Shown: one piece after another, positions 45,061 through 53,485 of the stretch
How positions within the stretch are numbered: the first letter of the stretch is position 1
Layout of the letters: each line of letters opens with the position of its first letter
Assembly (NCBI GenBank): GCA_900541415.1
Contig: UQJP01000002.1
Span: 113,481-177,480 of the forward strand
Origin: an uncultured Odoribacter sp.
GTDB lineage: Bacteria > Bacteroidota > Bacteroidia > Bacteroidales > Marinifilaceae
Reading direction: 5' to 3'
DNA length: 64,000 nucleotides
Notes under the pieces: generated by a model
The model's database searches: none
The model's input: the letters and a program-made list of their open reading frames with translations, nothing else
Told to the model about the DNA's origin: nothing
Translations under genes and position numbers: made by a program

Positions 45061-45071
45061 GTGTGTATTTT

Positions 45072-45242
45072 TTATTTGGTGTTTCTGTGTTTTGCCGGAA
45101 GTTTCGCGTTGCCTGTTATTTCTGCATTGCCTGTTCCGAAGTGCAGAAAGGTGGTCCCGCTCCGGTTTTTGAAAGCGTACCTGCCGGGCGGGAGCGATGA
45201 GGTATTTACCGTTATTTGCCGAAATTCAAATTTTCCTTTCAT
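45072..45242 (-). CDS. Possible 56-residue protein, T9SS sorting-domain-like
   Basis: From the ATG at 45242 a frame of 56 residues (MKGKFEFRQITVNTSSLPPG, then RYAFKNRSGTTFLHF) ends 11 bp before the half-transporter ATG; an earlier ATG at 45299 would extend it by 19 residues. The stretch ITVNTSSLPPGRYAF is reminiscent of the last strands of type IX type-A sorting domains (xxSxLPxGxYxx), but no signal peptide or passenger domain is attached. It may be a chance frame, a remnant, or a small gene of the operon. Confidence 0.3.
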   Translation of the reverse strand: MKGKFEFRQITVNTSSLPPGRYAFKNRSGTTFLHFGTGNAEITGNAKLPAKHRNTK

Positions 45243-45266
45243 CTGATGCTGTGTATGATGGTGATG

Positions 45267-45300
45267 GTTCAAAAATGAACGATATTCAAAAATGTTCACA
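45267..45300. promoter_or_regulatory. Repeat cluster upstream of the ABC operon (possible operator)
   Basis: TTCAAAAATG occurs twice, at 45268-45277 and 45285-45294, 17 bp apart. The first copy is inside the palindrome GTTCA-N4-TGAAC (45267-45280). On the minus strand CATTTTTG, close to TAnnTTTG, lies about 21 nt after a TTTG, so a promoter is possible here. The adjacent TetR gene makes this the natural operator candidate. Confidence 0.4.
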
Positions 45301-45332
45301 AAAAAAGAGAGAACAGCATCGGTTCTCTCTTT
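45300..45332 (-). terminator. Terminator of the tetR gene
   Basis: AAAGAGAGAAC (45304-45314) pairs perfectly with GTTCTCTCTTT (45322-45332), 11 bp with a seven-base loop. On the minus strand the stem is followed by a run of Ts. It separates the TetR transcript from the ABC operon. Confidence 0.85.
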
Positions 45333-45397
45333 CGGTTCTGCGCGAAGCGGATAATATCGGTCGAATGATTTTTAGATTCATGATTCTATTTTTTATT

Positions 45398-46033
45398 TTA
45401 TATGCTGATGATGTTTCGCCAGCCTGTGATTTCAAACCGGATGTATTCGGAAATGATCTGCTCTATTTCGGGTGATTGGATCTGGTGCATAATAATTTCT
45501 TCAAATAGCGTGAACATCCAAACGGCATGCAAGTGAATGAAAAAATCCGAAACCGCAATATGGGCCGCCGGATATTTTAATTTCATATCGGCGAACCAGG
45601 CTTTAACCACTTCGGTGGACTGGTCGGTGAACTGTTCGCGGAAATATTCCAGGGATGAGCCTTGTGCCCGAAAAAGCAGCAGTGTCATTAGCTGGCGGTT
45701 GTTTTTTATCAGCGACAGGTATTCATCGACCACCTTGCGCAAATAGGATTCCGAGCATAGCTGCATCAGGTCTTCCCCCCGCGCTCCGTGATGGCTTTGC
45801 AACATATTTTCAAACGCATCCGTAACCGGGCGGACGATGGCGCGGAAAATTTCGTTTTTGCCCGGAAAATAGTGGTATATGTTACCCACCCCTATATTCG
45901 CGGTTTCGGCAATCTCACGCATGGATGTTTTCAGAAAACCTTTTTGTAAAAACAAGGTTTCAGCAACCTGTAAAATACGTCCTTTTATATCGTTTTTGAG
46001 CTTTTGCATGCAATGAATAGCGTTCTTATCCAA
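45398..46033 (-). CDS. TetR/AcrR-family transcriptional regulator
   Basis: 211 residues. N-terminal helix-turn-helix (about 38-57; SMREIAETANIGVGNIYHYF) after ILQVAETLFLQKGFLKT, with a helical ligand-binding C-terminal domain. The start at residue 1 or at M9 (MQKLKNDIKGRIL) are both possible. It probably represses the ABC-methyltransferase-ABC genes that lie downstream on the same strand beyond its terminator, releasing them when the transported compound binds. Confidence 0.93.
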   Translation of the reverse strand: MDKNAIHCMQKLKNDIKGRILQVAETLFLQKGFLKTSMREIAETANIGVGNIYHYFPGKNEIFRAIVRPVTDAFENMLQSHHGARGEDLMQLCSESYLRKVVDEYLSLIKNNRQLMTLLLFRAQGSSLEYFREQFTDQSTEVVKAWFADMKLKYPAAHIAVSDFFIHLHAVWMFTLFEEIIMHQIQSPEIEQIISEYIRFEITGWRNIISI

Positions 46034-46286
46034 CGGTAAAGTTATGGGGTATCTCCTGTCTGCACAATCCCTAAATATAGGTATTTTAAGAAATGTTATT
46101 CCATGTTTTCAGAATCGCATGGTTTTACGCCGTAGCCTTGTCGGTGGGGGAGTATGGCGGAAGGGCGTGGATTTCCGGTAATATCTCCGGGACGGCGGTT
46201 GGGGCGGATGCGTCCGGAGTCTTGTTTATGAATGGAATGGTTTGTGGGAAGGAGGTAAAATCTATATGATTTGTTGTTGCCGATCG
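46034..46286. other. Divergent intergenic region
   Basis: The gap between tetR (minus) and the DUF3109 gene (plus). On the minus strand TATATTTA (46079-46072) differs from TAnnTTTG by one base and would give tetR a leader of about 35 nt. The G/C-rich middle part (46140-46230) shows no coding frame or hairpin that I can support. Confidence 0.3.
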
Positions 46287-46318
46287 TTTGGCTTTCTATC
46301 AGGCTTGCATTATCTTTG
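46287..46318 (+). promoter_or_regulatory. Promoter of the DUF3109 gene
   Basis: TTTG (46287-46290), 20-nt spacer, TATCTTTG (46311-46318): a full match to both Bacteroidota boxes. The expected start is about 20 bases before the ATG at 46346. Confidence 0.7.
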
Positions 46319-46345
46319 CGCTGCAAATGATAGAATAGCAGTGTT

Positions 46346-46930
46346 ATGATCCAGATAGGGAATGTGTTGGTTAGTTTCGATGTATTTGAAAAAAAATTTA
46401 GTTGTGATATAGCCCGTTGCAAGGGAGTGTGTTGTGTGGACGGGGATTCCGGCGCTCCTTTGGAAAAGGGGGAAAAGAAAAAAATCGAACGTAATTATCC
46501 GAATGTGAAGCCTTACATGAAACCGGAGGGAATTGTGGCTGTCGAGCAGCAGGGATTTGCCGTGATCGACCGGGACGGGGATTTGGTTACCCCCTTGATT
46601 GCAAACCGGGAGTGTGCCTATGCCATTGAGGAAAACGGCATTTGCTGGTGTGCCATTGAAAAAGCATGGACGGAAGGAAAATCCAATTTCCGTAAGCCGG
46701 AATCATGCCACTTGTATCCGATCCGGATAAAAAAATATCCTGAATTCGAAGCTTTGAATTATAATAAATGGGATATTTGCGCTTGTGCCCGGGAGAAGGG
46801 CGAGAAAGAGGGGATACCTGTTTTCCGTTTTTTGAAAGATGCTTTGGTCACCCGTTATGGGGAAGAGTGGTATAAAGAATTAGAATATGCTGCAAATGAG
46901 ATAGAAACAGGACGCATTGAAACTTGGTGA
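46346..46930 (+). CDS. DUF3109 family cysteine-rich protein
   Basis: 194 residues, no signal peptide, so cytoplasmic. Ten cysteines at 20, 25, 29, 30, 90, 100, 102, 121, 145 and 147, in clusters (CDIARCKGVCC; CWC; CAC) that strongly suggest a bound metal or iron-sulfur centre, as in the related YkgJ-type zinc/iron-chelating proteins. DUF3109 is conserved across Bacteroidota, but its reaction is unknown. It is a single gene with its own promoter, followed by tRNA-His. Confidence 0.88.
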   Translation: MIQIGNVLVSFDVFEKKFSCDIARCKGVCCVDGDSGAPLEKGEKKKIERNYPNVKPYMKPEGIVAVEQQGFAVIDRDGDLVTPLIANRECAYAIEENGICWCAIEKAWTEGKSNFRKPESCHLYPIRIKKYPEFEALNYNKWDICACAREKGEKEGIPVFRFLKDALVTRYGEEWYKELEYAANEIETGRIETW

Positions 46931-46949
46931 TTTTTTTTTGAATATTTTG

Positions 46950-46980
46950 TTTGTAAAGTCGGGGATTGTCCTTATATTTG
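46950..46980 (+). promoter_or_regulatory. Promoter of tRNA-His
   Basis: TTTG (46950-46953), exactly 19 nt, then TATATTTG (46973-46980). This is the cleanest Bacteroidota promoter in the window and places the transcript start about a dozen bases before the tRNA. Confidence 0.8.
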
Positions 46981-46998
46981 CAGCGCAAAAAGCAAAAT

Positions 46999-47073
46999 GG
47001 TGGATGTAGCTCAGCAGGTTAGAGCGTCGGATTGTGGTTCCGAAGGTCGTCGGTTCGAGCCCGATCTTCCACC
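46999..47073 (+). tRNA. tRNA-His (GTG)
   Basis: Cloverleaf sequence starting with the extra 5' G (G-1) unique to tRNA-His, D-arm TAGCTCAGCAGGTTAGAGC, anticodon loop with GTG, T-arm GTCGGTTCGAGCCCGAT, and acceptor 3' strand CTTCCACC whose last C pairs with G-1. The acceptor stem has a T-T mismatch at positions 6-67. CCA is not encoded (the sequence continues CAC), so it must be added by the CCA-adding enzyme. Confidence 0.93.
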
Positions 47074-47077
47074 CACG

Positions 47078-47108
47078 AAAAACAACCGGATTCCGGTTGT
47101 TTTTTTAT
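47078..47108 (+). terminator. Terminator after tRNA-His
   Basis: AACAACC (47081-47087) pairs with GGTTGTT (47095-47101), with further G/C pairing toward a very small loop, followed by seven Ts. Confidence 0.85.
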
Positions 47109-47598
47109 GCCCTTACGGTTTGGATTTGAGGATCAAATCGTATTGCTGCCTGCCGCCGTCGTCCGATGAATTTTTGCGGGAAACCCGGAAGAAATAGCTC
47201 CGTGTAGAGCTGCCAGTGGTTTTCTTACCTGAAATATGCTTGAAGCTGTCCTGATTGCAGGATGGCTTTTTTGTTTGAAGAACTGCTTTATGGCTAAGGT
47301 TTACGAATTTCCGGTTTAGGATGCGGAATATTTTTCCGCTTGTCTTTTCTTTTTACTTTTTATGCTCCTATTTATTAAAAAAATGTATATTTGCGAATAT
47401 ACGTGTTTTATTTTCGGGCGTTAATTAAGCACATATTTATTGAGGGAATTTATATTTTCCGGGTTGGGAAAATTTGTGCCTTGCTGTTTGACGGATCGTG
47501 GGATTGCTATCGGTGGGAGTGTAAACCGGAGGGGATGAAAGAATCCTTTCGCCGGAATGATCGGGCATTTTGTTTTTTCGTTAATCAATATAAGTGTT
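47109..47598. other. Long leader/intergenic region before the GH2 gene
   Basis: About 490 bp without a supported gene. It holds a -7 match TATATTTG at 47386-47393, followed by C, which would give the GH2 mRNA a leader of about 200 nt. No good -33 partner. Short open frames here lack any family resemblance and appear to be noise. Confidence 0.45.
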
Positions 47599-50064
47599 AT
47601 GAATAGATTCTGTGTATTCGTATTCTTGTGTATTCTTGCCGTTTGGGGGGAGAACAATCCCTTAAAGGCGGAAATCATCGGATTGAATGGTGGCTGGCAA
47701 TTCCAGCGATTAGGTGCAAACTCAGGACATGCAGAGCTTCACAATCAGGGGAGCGACTGGCAATCACAATTTAATGTGGTGCATGTTGAAAGCTCTTCCG
47801 TGCTGCAAGTGCCTGCCGATAGTTTAGAACGTGAATTCGGTTTGCTGAAGCGCGGGCAATGGGAAACGGTACGTCTGCCGCACACTCCTTTTGTAGAGGA
47901 TTTGGTGGTGTTGCACCAATGGCAGGGGGTATGTTATTATAAAAGGAAGCTGGAAGGCCGGGCGGAATGGAAAGATAAAACATTATGGCTGGAGTTTGGA
48001 GGGGCGATGAGCCTTGCCGATATTTGGGTGAACGGGAAGCACATGATGCAGCATGCCGGAGGGTATTTGCCTGTGGTGATCGATTTGAGCGGTAAGCTGG
48101 ATTTGGAAGGGGAAAATGAAATTCTGGTGCGTTTGGATAACCGGGACAATGGGTTGATTCCTCCGGGTAAACCGTTGAGTACATTGGATTTTTGTTACTA
48201 TGGCGGGCTATACCGGGACGTACGTTTGATTGTGAAATCCCCCTGGCATCTCACCCACCCGATATTGGCGGAAAAGGTGGCGGGTGGCGGTGTGTTTGTC
48301 CGTTATCCGAAAGTTTCGGAGTCGGAAGCGGAAATAGACCTGAAATGCGAAGTAGCCAATACAACCGGACAGCCGGAAAACCTGATTTTACGTTACGGAC
48401 TTTATGAAGTGAACGGATTGTGGGGAAAAGGGAAGCCGGGACGGAAAGTTGCGGAAGGTCATGTAGACCTTGCTTTGAATGCACACGATAAGAGGGATGC
48501 AGAAACGAAGTTCAGGGTGTCGTCACCCCGATTATGGTCGCCCGATGCTCCTCACCTTTATGATCTCCGGCTTGAAATTGTCCGGGAGGGCCGGGTAGTG
48601 GATCAGGAAACCCACCGGATCGGAATCCGGCATGTCGAAATGTCGAAAGAAAAAGGTTGCCTGATTAACGGGCAGCCCGTGCGGTTGGTGGGAAGTAACC
48701 GCCACATGGAATATCCTTACGTCGGCAATGCTTTGTCCAACGAGGCACAATGGAGGGATATTTATCAGATCAAGATGAATGGTTTCAATATTGTGCGTCT
48801 GGGGCATTATCCGCAAGACCCTTCTGTGTTGAGGGCTTGTGACGAACTGGGGGTGTTGGCGATAGAGCCGATTCCCGGCTGGCAGTATTTTAATAAAGAT
48901 TCTCTGTTTATCGGATTGACTTACCGGGATATTCGCCACCTTATCCGGCGTGACCGGAATCATCCGTCCATTATTATGTGGGAAACCACGCTGAACGAGT
49001 CGTGGCCGCCAGCCTCCTGGAAGGACGGGGCTATCCGGGTGGCCCATGAAGAATATCCCGGCGACCAGTGTTTTGCTTCCGGGGATGCTTATGGGTATTA
49101 TGGGTTTGACGTATGTTACAACGATTGGCAGGAAGGATTCAAACGTCCCAATAAAAGCGATCGTCCCAGTTTTATCCGGGAGTATTATGATTATGAATTT
49201 GGAGGGCATTACAGCACGTCGCGTATTTCGCGTAAGGACGGGGAAAAGGCGTTGCTTCAAAATGCCTGGAATGCACAATGGTCGCATAATCGTTACCGGA
49301 AACAATATCCCGTCACGATGGGGGATGCCGTGTGGAGCATGTACGATTATAACCGGGGATGTTGTGATAATGTATGTTATAGCGGAGTGGCCGATCTGTT
49401 TCGTATCCCTAAATATTCTCTGCATTTTTTCCGGACGCAGCTTCCGGTGGGAACACCCCTGCCGGGGGGCAGGATGAAACCGGAGGTGTTTATCGCTTCG
49501 CGCTGGTCGGAAGAGTCCCGGAACACCCCTTCCGTTTTGGTGTATGGGAATGTGGATGAAGTGGAATTGTTTGTGAACGGTCGTTCAGTCGGACGGCAAC
49601 AGCCTGACGGAGGTGTAGATACGGAATATGTTCAGGTGGCCGACGGGGGAAATTGCCGGAATTTGACTCATGCCCCGTTCACTTTCAAAGGTGTGGCATG
49701 GCAGCCGGGGGCGGTGAAGGCTGTGGGATTCCGTGGTGGCAAAAAAGTGGCGGAATATGAAATTAAAACTCCCGGCGAGCCTCGGCAATTGGAGATCGGT
49801 TATTTTGAAAGCGGGTATCCCGCAGCCAAGAACGACCTGTTGATCGTGTACGTTAGCCTGAAAGATAAGAACGGGACGTTAGTTCCTGTCAATGATATTC
49901 CGGTCCGGCTGGAAGTGGAAGGCGGACGCATTCGTGGGCCGGAATGGTTTGCCACGGAAGCCGGAATAGCTGCTTTCTTGGTGGAAACCGGGGAAGTTAA
50001 AACTTTGCAACTCCGGGCATCGGCTGAGAGGATGCAGGGGATGAAAAAACTGGGGTTGCGTTAA
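47599..50064 (+). CDS. Glycoside hydrolase family 2 protein (beta-galactosidase-like)
   Basis: 821 residues from ATG 47599 (MNRFCVFVFLCILAVWGENN, a signal peptide); the ATG at 47557 would prepend 14 residues. Order: sugar-binding jelly roll (about 30-190; IWVNGKHMMQHAGGYLPVVI), Ig-like domain (about 200-310), TIM barrel with acid/base E467 (TTLNESW) and probable nucleophile E528 (FIREYYDYEFGG), then DUF4982/Ig-like modules (VELFVNGRSVGRQ). GH2 includes beta-galactosidase, glucuronidase, mannosidase and arabinosidase. Substrate undecided. Next to a GH43 gene. Confidence 0.9.
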   Translation: MNRFCVFVFLCILAVWGENNPLKAEIIGLNGGWQFQRLGANSGHAELHNQGSDWQSQFNVVHVESSSVLQVPADSLEREFGLLKRGQWETVRLPHTPFVEDLVVLHQWQGVCYYKRKLEGRAEWKDKTLWLEFGGAMSLADIWVNGKHMMQHAGGYLPVVIDLSGKLDLEGENEILVRLDNRDNGLIPPGKPLSTLDFCYYGGLYRDVRLIVKSPWHLTHPILAEKVAGGGVFVRYPKVSESEAEIDLKCEVANTTGQPENLILRYGLYEVNGLWGKGKPGRKVAEGHVDLALNAHDKRDAETKFRVSSPRLWSPDAPHLYDLRLEIVREGRVVDQETHRIGIRHVEMSKEKGCLINGQPVRLVGSNRHMEYPYVGNALSNEAQWRDIYQIKMNGFNIVRLGHYPQDPSVLRACDELGVLAIEPIPGWQYFNKDSLFIGLTYRDIRHLIRRDRNHPSIIMWETTLNESWPPASWKDGAIRVAHEEYPGDQCFASGDAYGYYGFDVCYNDWQEGFKRPNKSDRPSFIREYYDYEFGGHYSTSRISRKDGEKALLQNAWNAQWSHNRYRKQYPVTMGDAVWSMYDYNRGCCDNVCYSGVADLFRIPKYSLHFFRTQLPVGTPLPGGRMKPEVFIASRWSEESRNTPSVLVYGNVDEVELFVNGRSVGRQQPDGGVDTEYVQVADGGNCRNLTHAPFTFKGVAWQPGAVKAVGFRGGKKVAEYEIKTPGEPRQLEIGYFESGYPAAKNDLLIVYVSLKDKNGTLVPVNDIPVRLEVEGGRIRGPEWFATEAGIAAFLVETGEVKTLQLRASAERMQGMKKLGLR

Positions 50065-50135
50065 AGAGCGGGGAGGCAATTATGCTTTTACCGAAGGCAT
50101 GAATCGATTATTGAAAATTATACCTAAATAAAGAG

Positions 50136-51716
50136 ATGAGATTAAGATATTTACAAATAGGTATTTTTTTGTTGTTGGGTTTAAAAGTAGGTGCACAATT
50201 ACCTGTGTGGACACCCGATAATGGGAATGGAACTTTTACGAATCCGATTTTGTGGGGGGATTGGCCTGACCCGGATGTAATCCGGGTAGGGGATCGTTTT
50301 TATTTAGTTTCAACCAGCATGCACTATGTGCCCGGTTGCCCGATTTTAACTTCCAGAGATTTGGTGAACTGGGAAATGGCCGGGTATGCTGTGGAGAGAT
50401 ACGATGAAGATCCCCGTTACGATATGAAAGGCGGGAATTTGTATCTGAATGGCTCCTGGGCTGCTACGATTCGCCATCATGGGGGGAAATTTTATGTGGG
50501 TTTTTGTACTCCTTACGGATGGGGCAGGGAAAAAGGAAACTTTTCTATTTGTATTGCCGATGACATAAAAGGGCCCTGGGAACGGGTTATTTTTCCGGAA
50601 TACCTGTACGATCCGGGACTTTTGTTCGATGATGACGGGAAAGTGTATGTGGTGCATGGGCAGGGGACGCTTTATGTGACGGAATTAAATCAGGATGTCC
50701 GTTCGGTGAAAGGCGAGCCTGTGAAGATATGGGAAAAAAGGTTCAAGAATGCCCATGAATTGGGGGGTGGTTATGGTATGGAAGGCGCCCATGCCTATAA
50801 GATCAACGGTAAATATTATATAACCTGTCCGGCAGGCGGAACGGAAGGTTGGCAGATTTGTTTGCGTTCCGATCATATTTATGGCCCTTATGAGCATAAA
50901 TTGATGATGAACGACGATAGTTCTTATCCGCCTAACGGTTTACATCAGGGAGGTATGGTGCAGTTGAAGAATGGGGATTGGTGGTTTATTATTATGCAGG
51001 ATAGGGGAGCTATCGGACGTGTGCCTTGCCTGGTGCCTGTGGAGTGGGTTGACGGCTGGCCTATATTGGGGCGGAATGGGAAAGATGTGATTACTTACCG
51101 GAAACCCGATGTCGGGAAGAATTTTCCGATACAGGTTCCTGCGACAACCGACGAGTTCAATACACAAAAATTGGGCTTACAATGGCAATGGAATCACAAT
51201 CCGGATGTAGAGAGATGGTCGTTGAAAGATAGAAAGGGGTATCTGCGTTTAAAGGCATCGTATGCCGGGGATTTGAAAGAAGCCCGGAATACCTTGACCC
51301 AGCGTGTGCAGGGGCCCTGCTCGGAAGGTACGGTAGAAATGGAGGTAACGGGATTAAAAAACGGGAATGTTGCCGGATTCGGTATTTTTCAATTTCCTTA
51401 TGCTTATGTGGCGGTGCGCCAAATAGGAGATAAAAAGCAAATTGTGATGTGTAACGATGGTAAGATTATCGAACAGATCGATGATTTCAGGGGAGAAAAG
51501 TTATGGATCAGGGCACGGGTCACCGACCGGGATTTTCAGGTAAGGTTTTATTACAGTTTAGATTGTGAAAATTATACTCCGATCGGGAATACGCTGTCTA
51601 TGGGATTGGGACTTGCCTGGACGGCGAATCGCTTTGCCTTGTTTAATTTTACGACAGACCGGGAAGGAGAGGAGGGTTATGCTGATTTTAACTGGTTCCG
51701 GTTTACAAACAAATAG
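50136..51716 (+). CDS. Glycoside hydrolase family 43 protein (xylosidase/arabinofuranosidase-like)
   Basis: 526 residues. Signal peptide ending LLGLKVGAQ. Five-bladed GH43 propeller (about 30-320): base Asp D45 in WGDWPDPDVIRVGD, GLLFDDDGKVYVVHG, and acid Glu E216 in GMEGAHAYKINGKYY. The C-terminal beta-sandwich (about 335-526; FNTQKLGLQWQWNHNPD, AWTANRFALFNF) is the usual GH43 accessory module. It attacks beta-xylosides or alpha-L-arabinofuranosides in plant or dietary glycans. It follows the GH2 gene by about 70 bp. Confidence 0.92.
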   Translation: MRLRYLQIGIFLLLGLKVGAQLPVWTPDNGNGTFTNPILWGDWPDPDVIRVGDRFYLVSTSMHYVPGCPILTSRDLVNWEMAGYAVERYDEDPRYDMKGGNLYLNGSWAATIRHHGGKFYVGFCTPYGWGREKGNFSICIADDIKGPWERVIFPEYLYDPGLLFDDDGKVYVVHGQGTLYVTELNQDVRSVKGEPVKIWEKRFKNAHELGGGYGMEGAHAYKINGKYYITCPAGGTEGWQICLRSDHIYGPYEHKLMMNDDSSYPPNGLHQGGMVQLKNGDWWFIIMQDRGAIGRVPCLVPVEWVDGWPILGRNGKDVITYRKPDVGKNFPIQVPATTDEFNTQKLGLQWQWNHNPDVERWSLKDRKGYLRLKASYAGDLKEARNTLTQRVQGPCSEGTVEMEVTGLKNGNVAGFGIFQFPYAYVAVRQIGDKKQIVMCNDGKIIEQIDDFRGEKLWIRARVTDRDFQVRFYYSLDCENYTPIGNTLSMGLGLAWTANRFALFNFTTDREGEEGYADFNWFRFTNK

Positions 51717-51762
51717 TGCGGTTATTGTAGAAAAAATAGGTAAAACTTAAAATTTATGCATT

Positions 51763-52107
51763 ATGAATAAGGCTATTTTAATTTTAGGAATGCTGGTCGC
51801 TTTTTATGCGTGTGGCTCGGGTGACGATGTGCTGGTAGGAAATTGGACACAACCCATTCCCGGCCAGTCCGGAGTGCAGGGGATGAAACTGGAAAAAGGG
51901 GGAAAGGCTTCGTCCATAAATATGGCGACATTGCAGTATGAAAGCTGGAAGAAGGAGGGAAGACATATTATTTTGGAGGGAAAAAGCATAGGAAACGGAC
52001 AGACGCTTTCATTTTCGGATACTTTGGAAATCGTGAAGGCCGCTCCGGAACAATTGGTTTTGAAGCGGGGAACTTATGAAACCACTTATACGAAGACGAA
52101 ACCGTAA
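51763..52107 (+). CDS. Small lipocalin-like lipoprotein
   Basis: 114 residues. Lipoprotein signal with lipobox VAFYAC|GSGDD, then LVGNWTQPIPG, the opening of the lipocalin-like domain seen in many Bacteroidota lipoproteins. A beta-strand-rich remainder ends VLKRGTYETTYTKTKP. It follows the GH43 gene by about 46 bp and is probably cotranscribed. It may bind a product of the glycosidases or be a structural surface protein. The G/D run after the Cys fits a surface-export signal. Confidence 0.75.
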   Translation: MNKAILILGMLVAFYACGSGDDVLVGNWTQPIPGQSGVQGMKLEKGGKASSINMATLQYESWKKEGRHIILEGKSIGNGQTLSFSDTLEIVKAAPEQLVLKRGTYETTYTKTKP

Positions 52108-52262
52108 GTATTTCCGGGAGGGACAGATTTTGAGGGGAAGGAGGATTGCGGATGTTCCGATGGCGTGACCGGGACGAATTGACAGATAAGCAGAGGCTAA
52201 AAAATGTTGGGGTTAGAGTGGCGAGGGGGTGTTTAATAAGTTTTTTGCCGCAGAGAATAGGA

Positions 52263-52336
52263 TATTGAAAACAACCTTGGATAGGGGTTAAAACATAGGA
52301 AAAGGGATTGTCTAACCAATGAAGACAGTCCCTTTG
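52263..52336. repeat. Dispersed intergenic repeat, copy B, ending in a terminator-like hairpin
   Basis: 52263-52313 resembles 37510-37570 (ATTGAAAA, GGATAGGGG, TTAAAACATAGGAAAAGGGATTGTCT-like core). In this copy AAAGGGATTGTCT (52301-52313) pairs with AGACAGTCCCTTT (52323-52335), 13 bp with one G-T pair, and T-rich sequence follows, so it may terminate the glycosidase transcript. The rest of the 470-bp gap (52108-52579) shows no gene. Confidence 0.55.
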
Positions 52337-52579
52337 CTTTTGAAAAAGAAAACGAAGAGCAGTAATAGCCGAGTGTTCCGGTTATTTTTTATGCTTTTGG
52401 GAAAAAAGTAAAAGAAGGCGTGAGTATGATAAGATAGAATGGGAAAAAGAGGAGGGAGAGATGAATAAACAACAGAACGGGAAGAAATTACGTAAAAGGT
52501 AGACGGAGGAAGATTCCGCTTGCAGCTTTACAAGGGTGATCTTCTTCCAGATTAAGAAACAGTAATTAAATCTGAAAAA

Positions 52580-53239
52580 ATGGATGAGAAAGAAAGAATT
52601 GTGTTGATCGGTGCCAGCGGATTTGTCGGTTCTGCCTTGTTGGAAGAAGCGCTGAACAGGGGGCATCAGGTTACAGCCGTTGTGCGTAACCCGGCAAAGA
52701 TTACCATTACCAGCCCGAATTTATTTGTTGTGAAAGTGGATGTGTCTTCGGCAGAGACGGTTGCCGATGTGTGCAGGGGATTTACTGTCGTAATCAGTGC
52801 TTTTAATCCAGGATGGAAAAATCCTGATATTTACGACGATACGTTGAAAATTTATTCGGCTATTCTGGAGGGGGTGAAAAAAGCTGGGGTGAAACGTTTT
52901 TTATGCGTGGGTGGTGCAGGCTCTTTGTTTATCGCCCCTGGGCTTCGTTTGATGGATTCGGGTTCCGTACCTCCTGCCCTTTTACCGGGAGTGAAAGCTA
53001 TGGGAGATTTTTACCTGAATGTGTTATGCCGGGAAAAGGAAATCGATTGGGTGTTTTTGTCTCCGGCAGCGGATATGCGCCCCGGTAAACGTACCGGAAA
53101 GTTCCGTATAGGCAAGGATAATTTGATTGAGGATGAACGCGGAAACAGTGCTATTTCAGTGGAGGATTATGCTGTGGCAATGCTCAATGAATTGGAAAAG
53201 CCTGCTCATCATCGGGAGCGTTTTACCATTGGATATTGA
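52580..53239 (+). CDS. NAD(P)-binding oxidoreductase of the atypical SDR / NmrA type
   Basis: 219 residues. N-terminal Rossmann motif IVLIGASGFVGSALLEEALN (GxxGxxG), then VTAVVRNP, VVISAFNPGW and GVKRFLCVGGAGSLFIAPG. No YxxxK pair typical of classical dehydrogenases, so it belongs with NAD(P)H-binding (PF13460-like, YwnB-type) proteins of redox or nitrogen sensing. It is monocistronic, between a repeat-bearing gap and a long gap before gcvP. Confidence 0.85.
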   Translation: MDEKERIVLIGASGFVGSALLEEALNRGHQVTAVVRNPAKITITSPNLFVVKVDVSSAETVADVCRGFTVVISAFNPGWKNPDIYDDTLKIYSAILEGVKKAGVKRFLCVGGAGSLFIAPGLRLMDSGSVPPALLPGVKAMGDFYLNVLCREKEIDWVFLSPAADMRPGKRTGKFRIGKDNLIEDERGNSAISVEDYAVAMLNELEKPAHHRERFTIGY

Positions 53240-53485
53240 CAGGGAGTGGGATTAGAGAAGTATGTGAACACAGGCTGAATGGCGTTGTATATCTATCTGT
53301 GTATGTACGAGATTGGGATTCCCGTTGATAAATTCGTGTTCCGGGCGAGAAACTTGAAAAAAGAAAAGAATGCCTGTGTTCACGTATAAAAGGTATTACT
53401 AAAAATGTACCAAAAGAATATTATTTTGTAAATATGTTGATATACATAGTTTTATGAAATTTTGAATTTTGATGAGCAGTAGGAT

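Noticed and set aside
47391..47606. 71-codon frame in the leader of the GH2 gene
   Set aside because: Overlaps the GH2 signal-peptide start in another frame; no protein-like character.
52382..52666. 94-codon minus-strand frame in the gap before the oxidoreductase gene
   Set aside because: Composition biased to Phe/Ser/Leu from A/G-rich DNA, overlaps the conserved oxidoreductase start, and has no signal or family.
47576..53239. Complete polysaccharide utilisation locus
   Set aside because: No SusC/SusD pair, hybrid two-component or ECF sigma/anti-sigma genes are present in the window.
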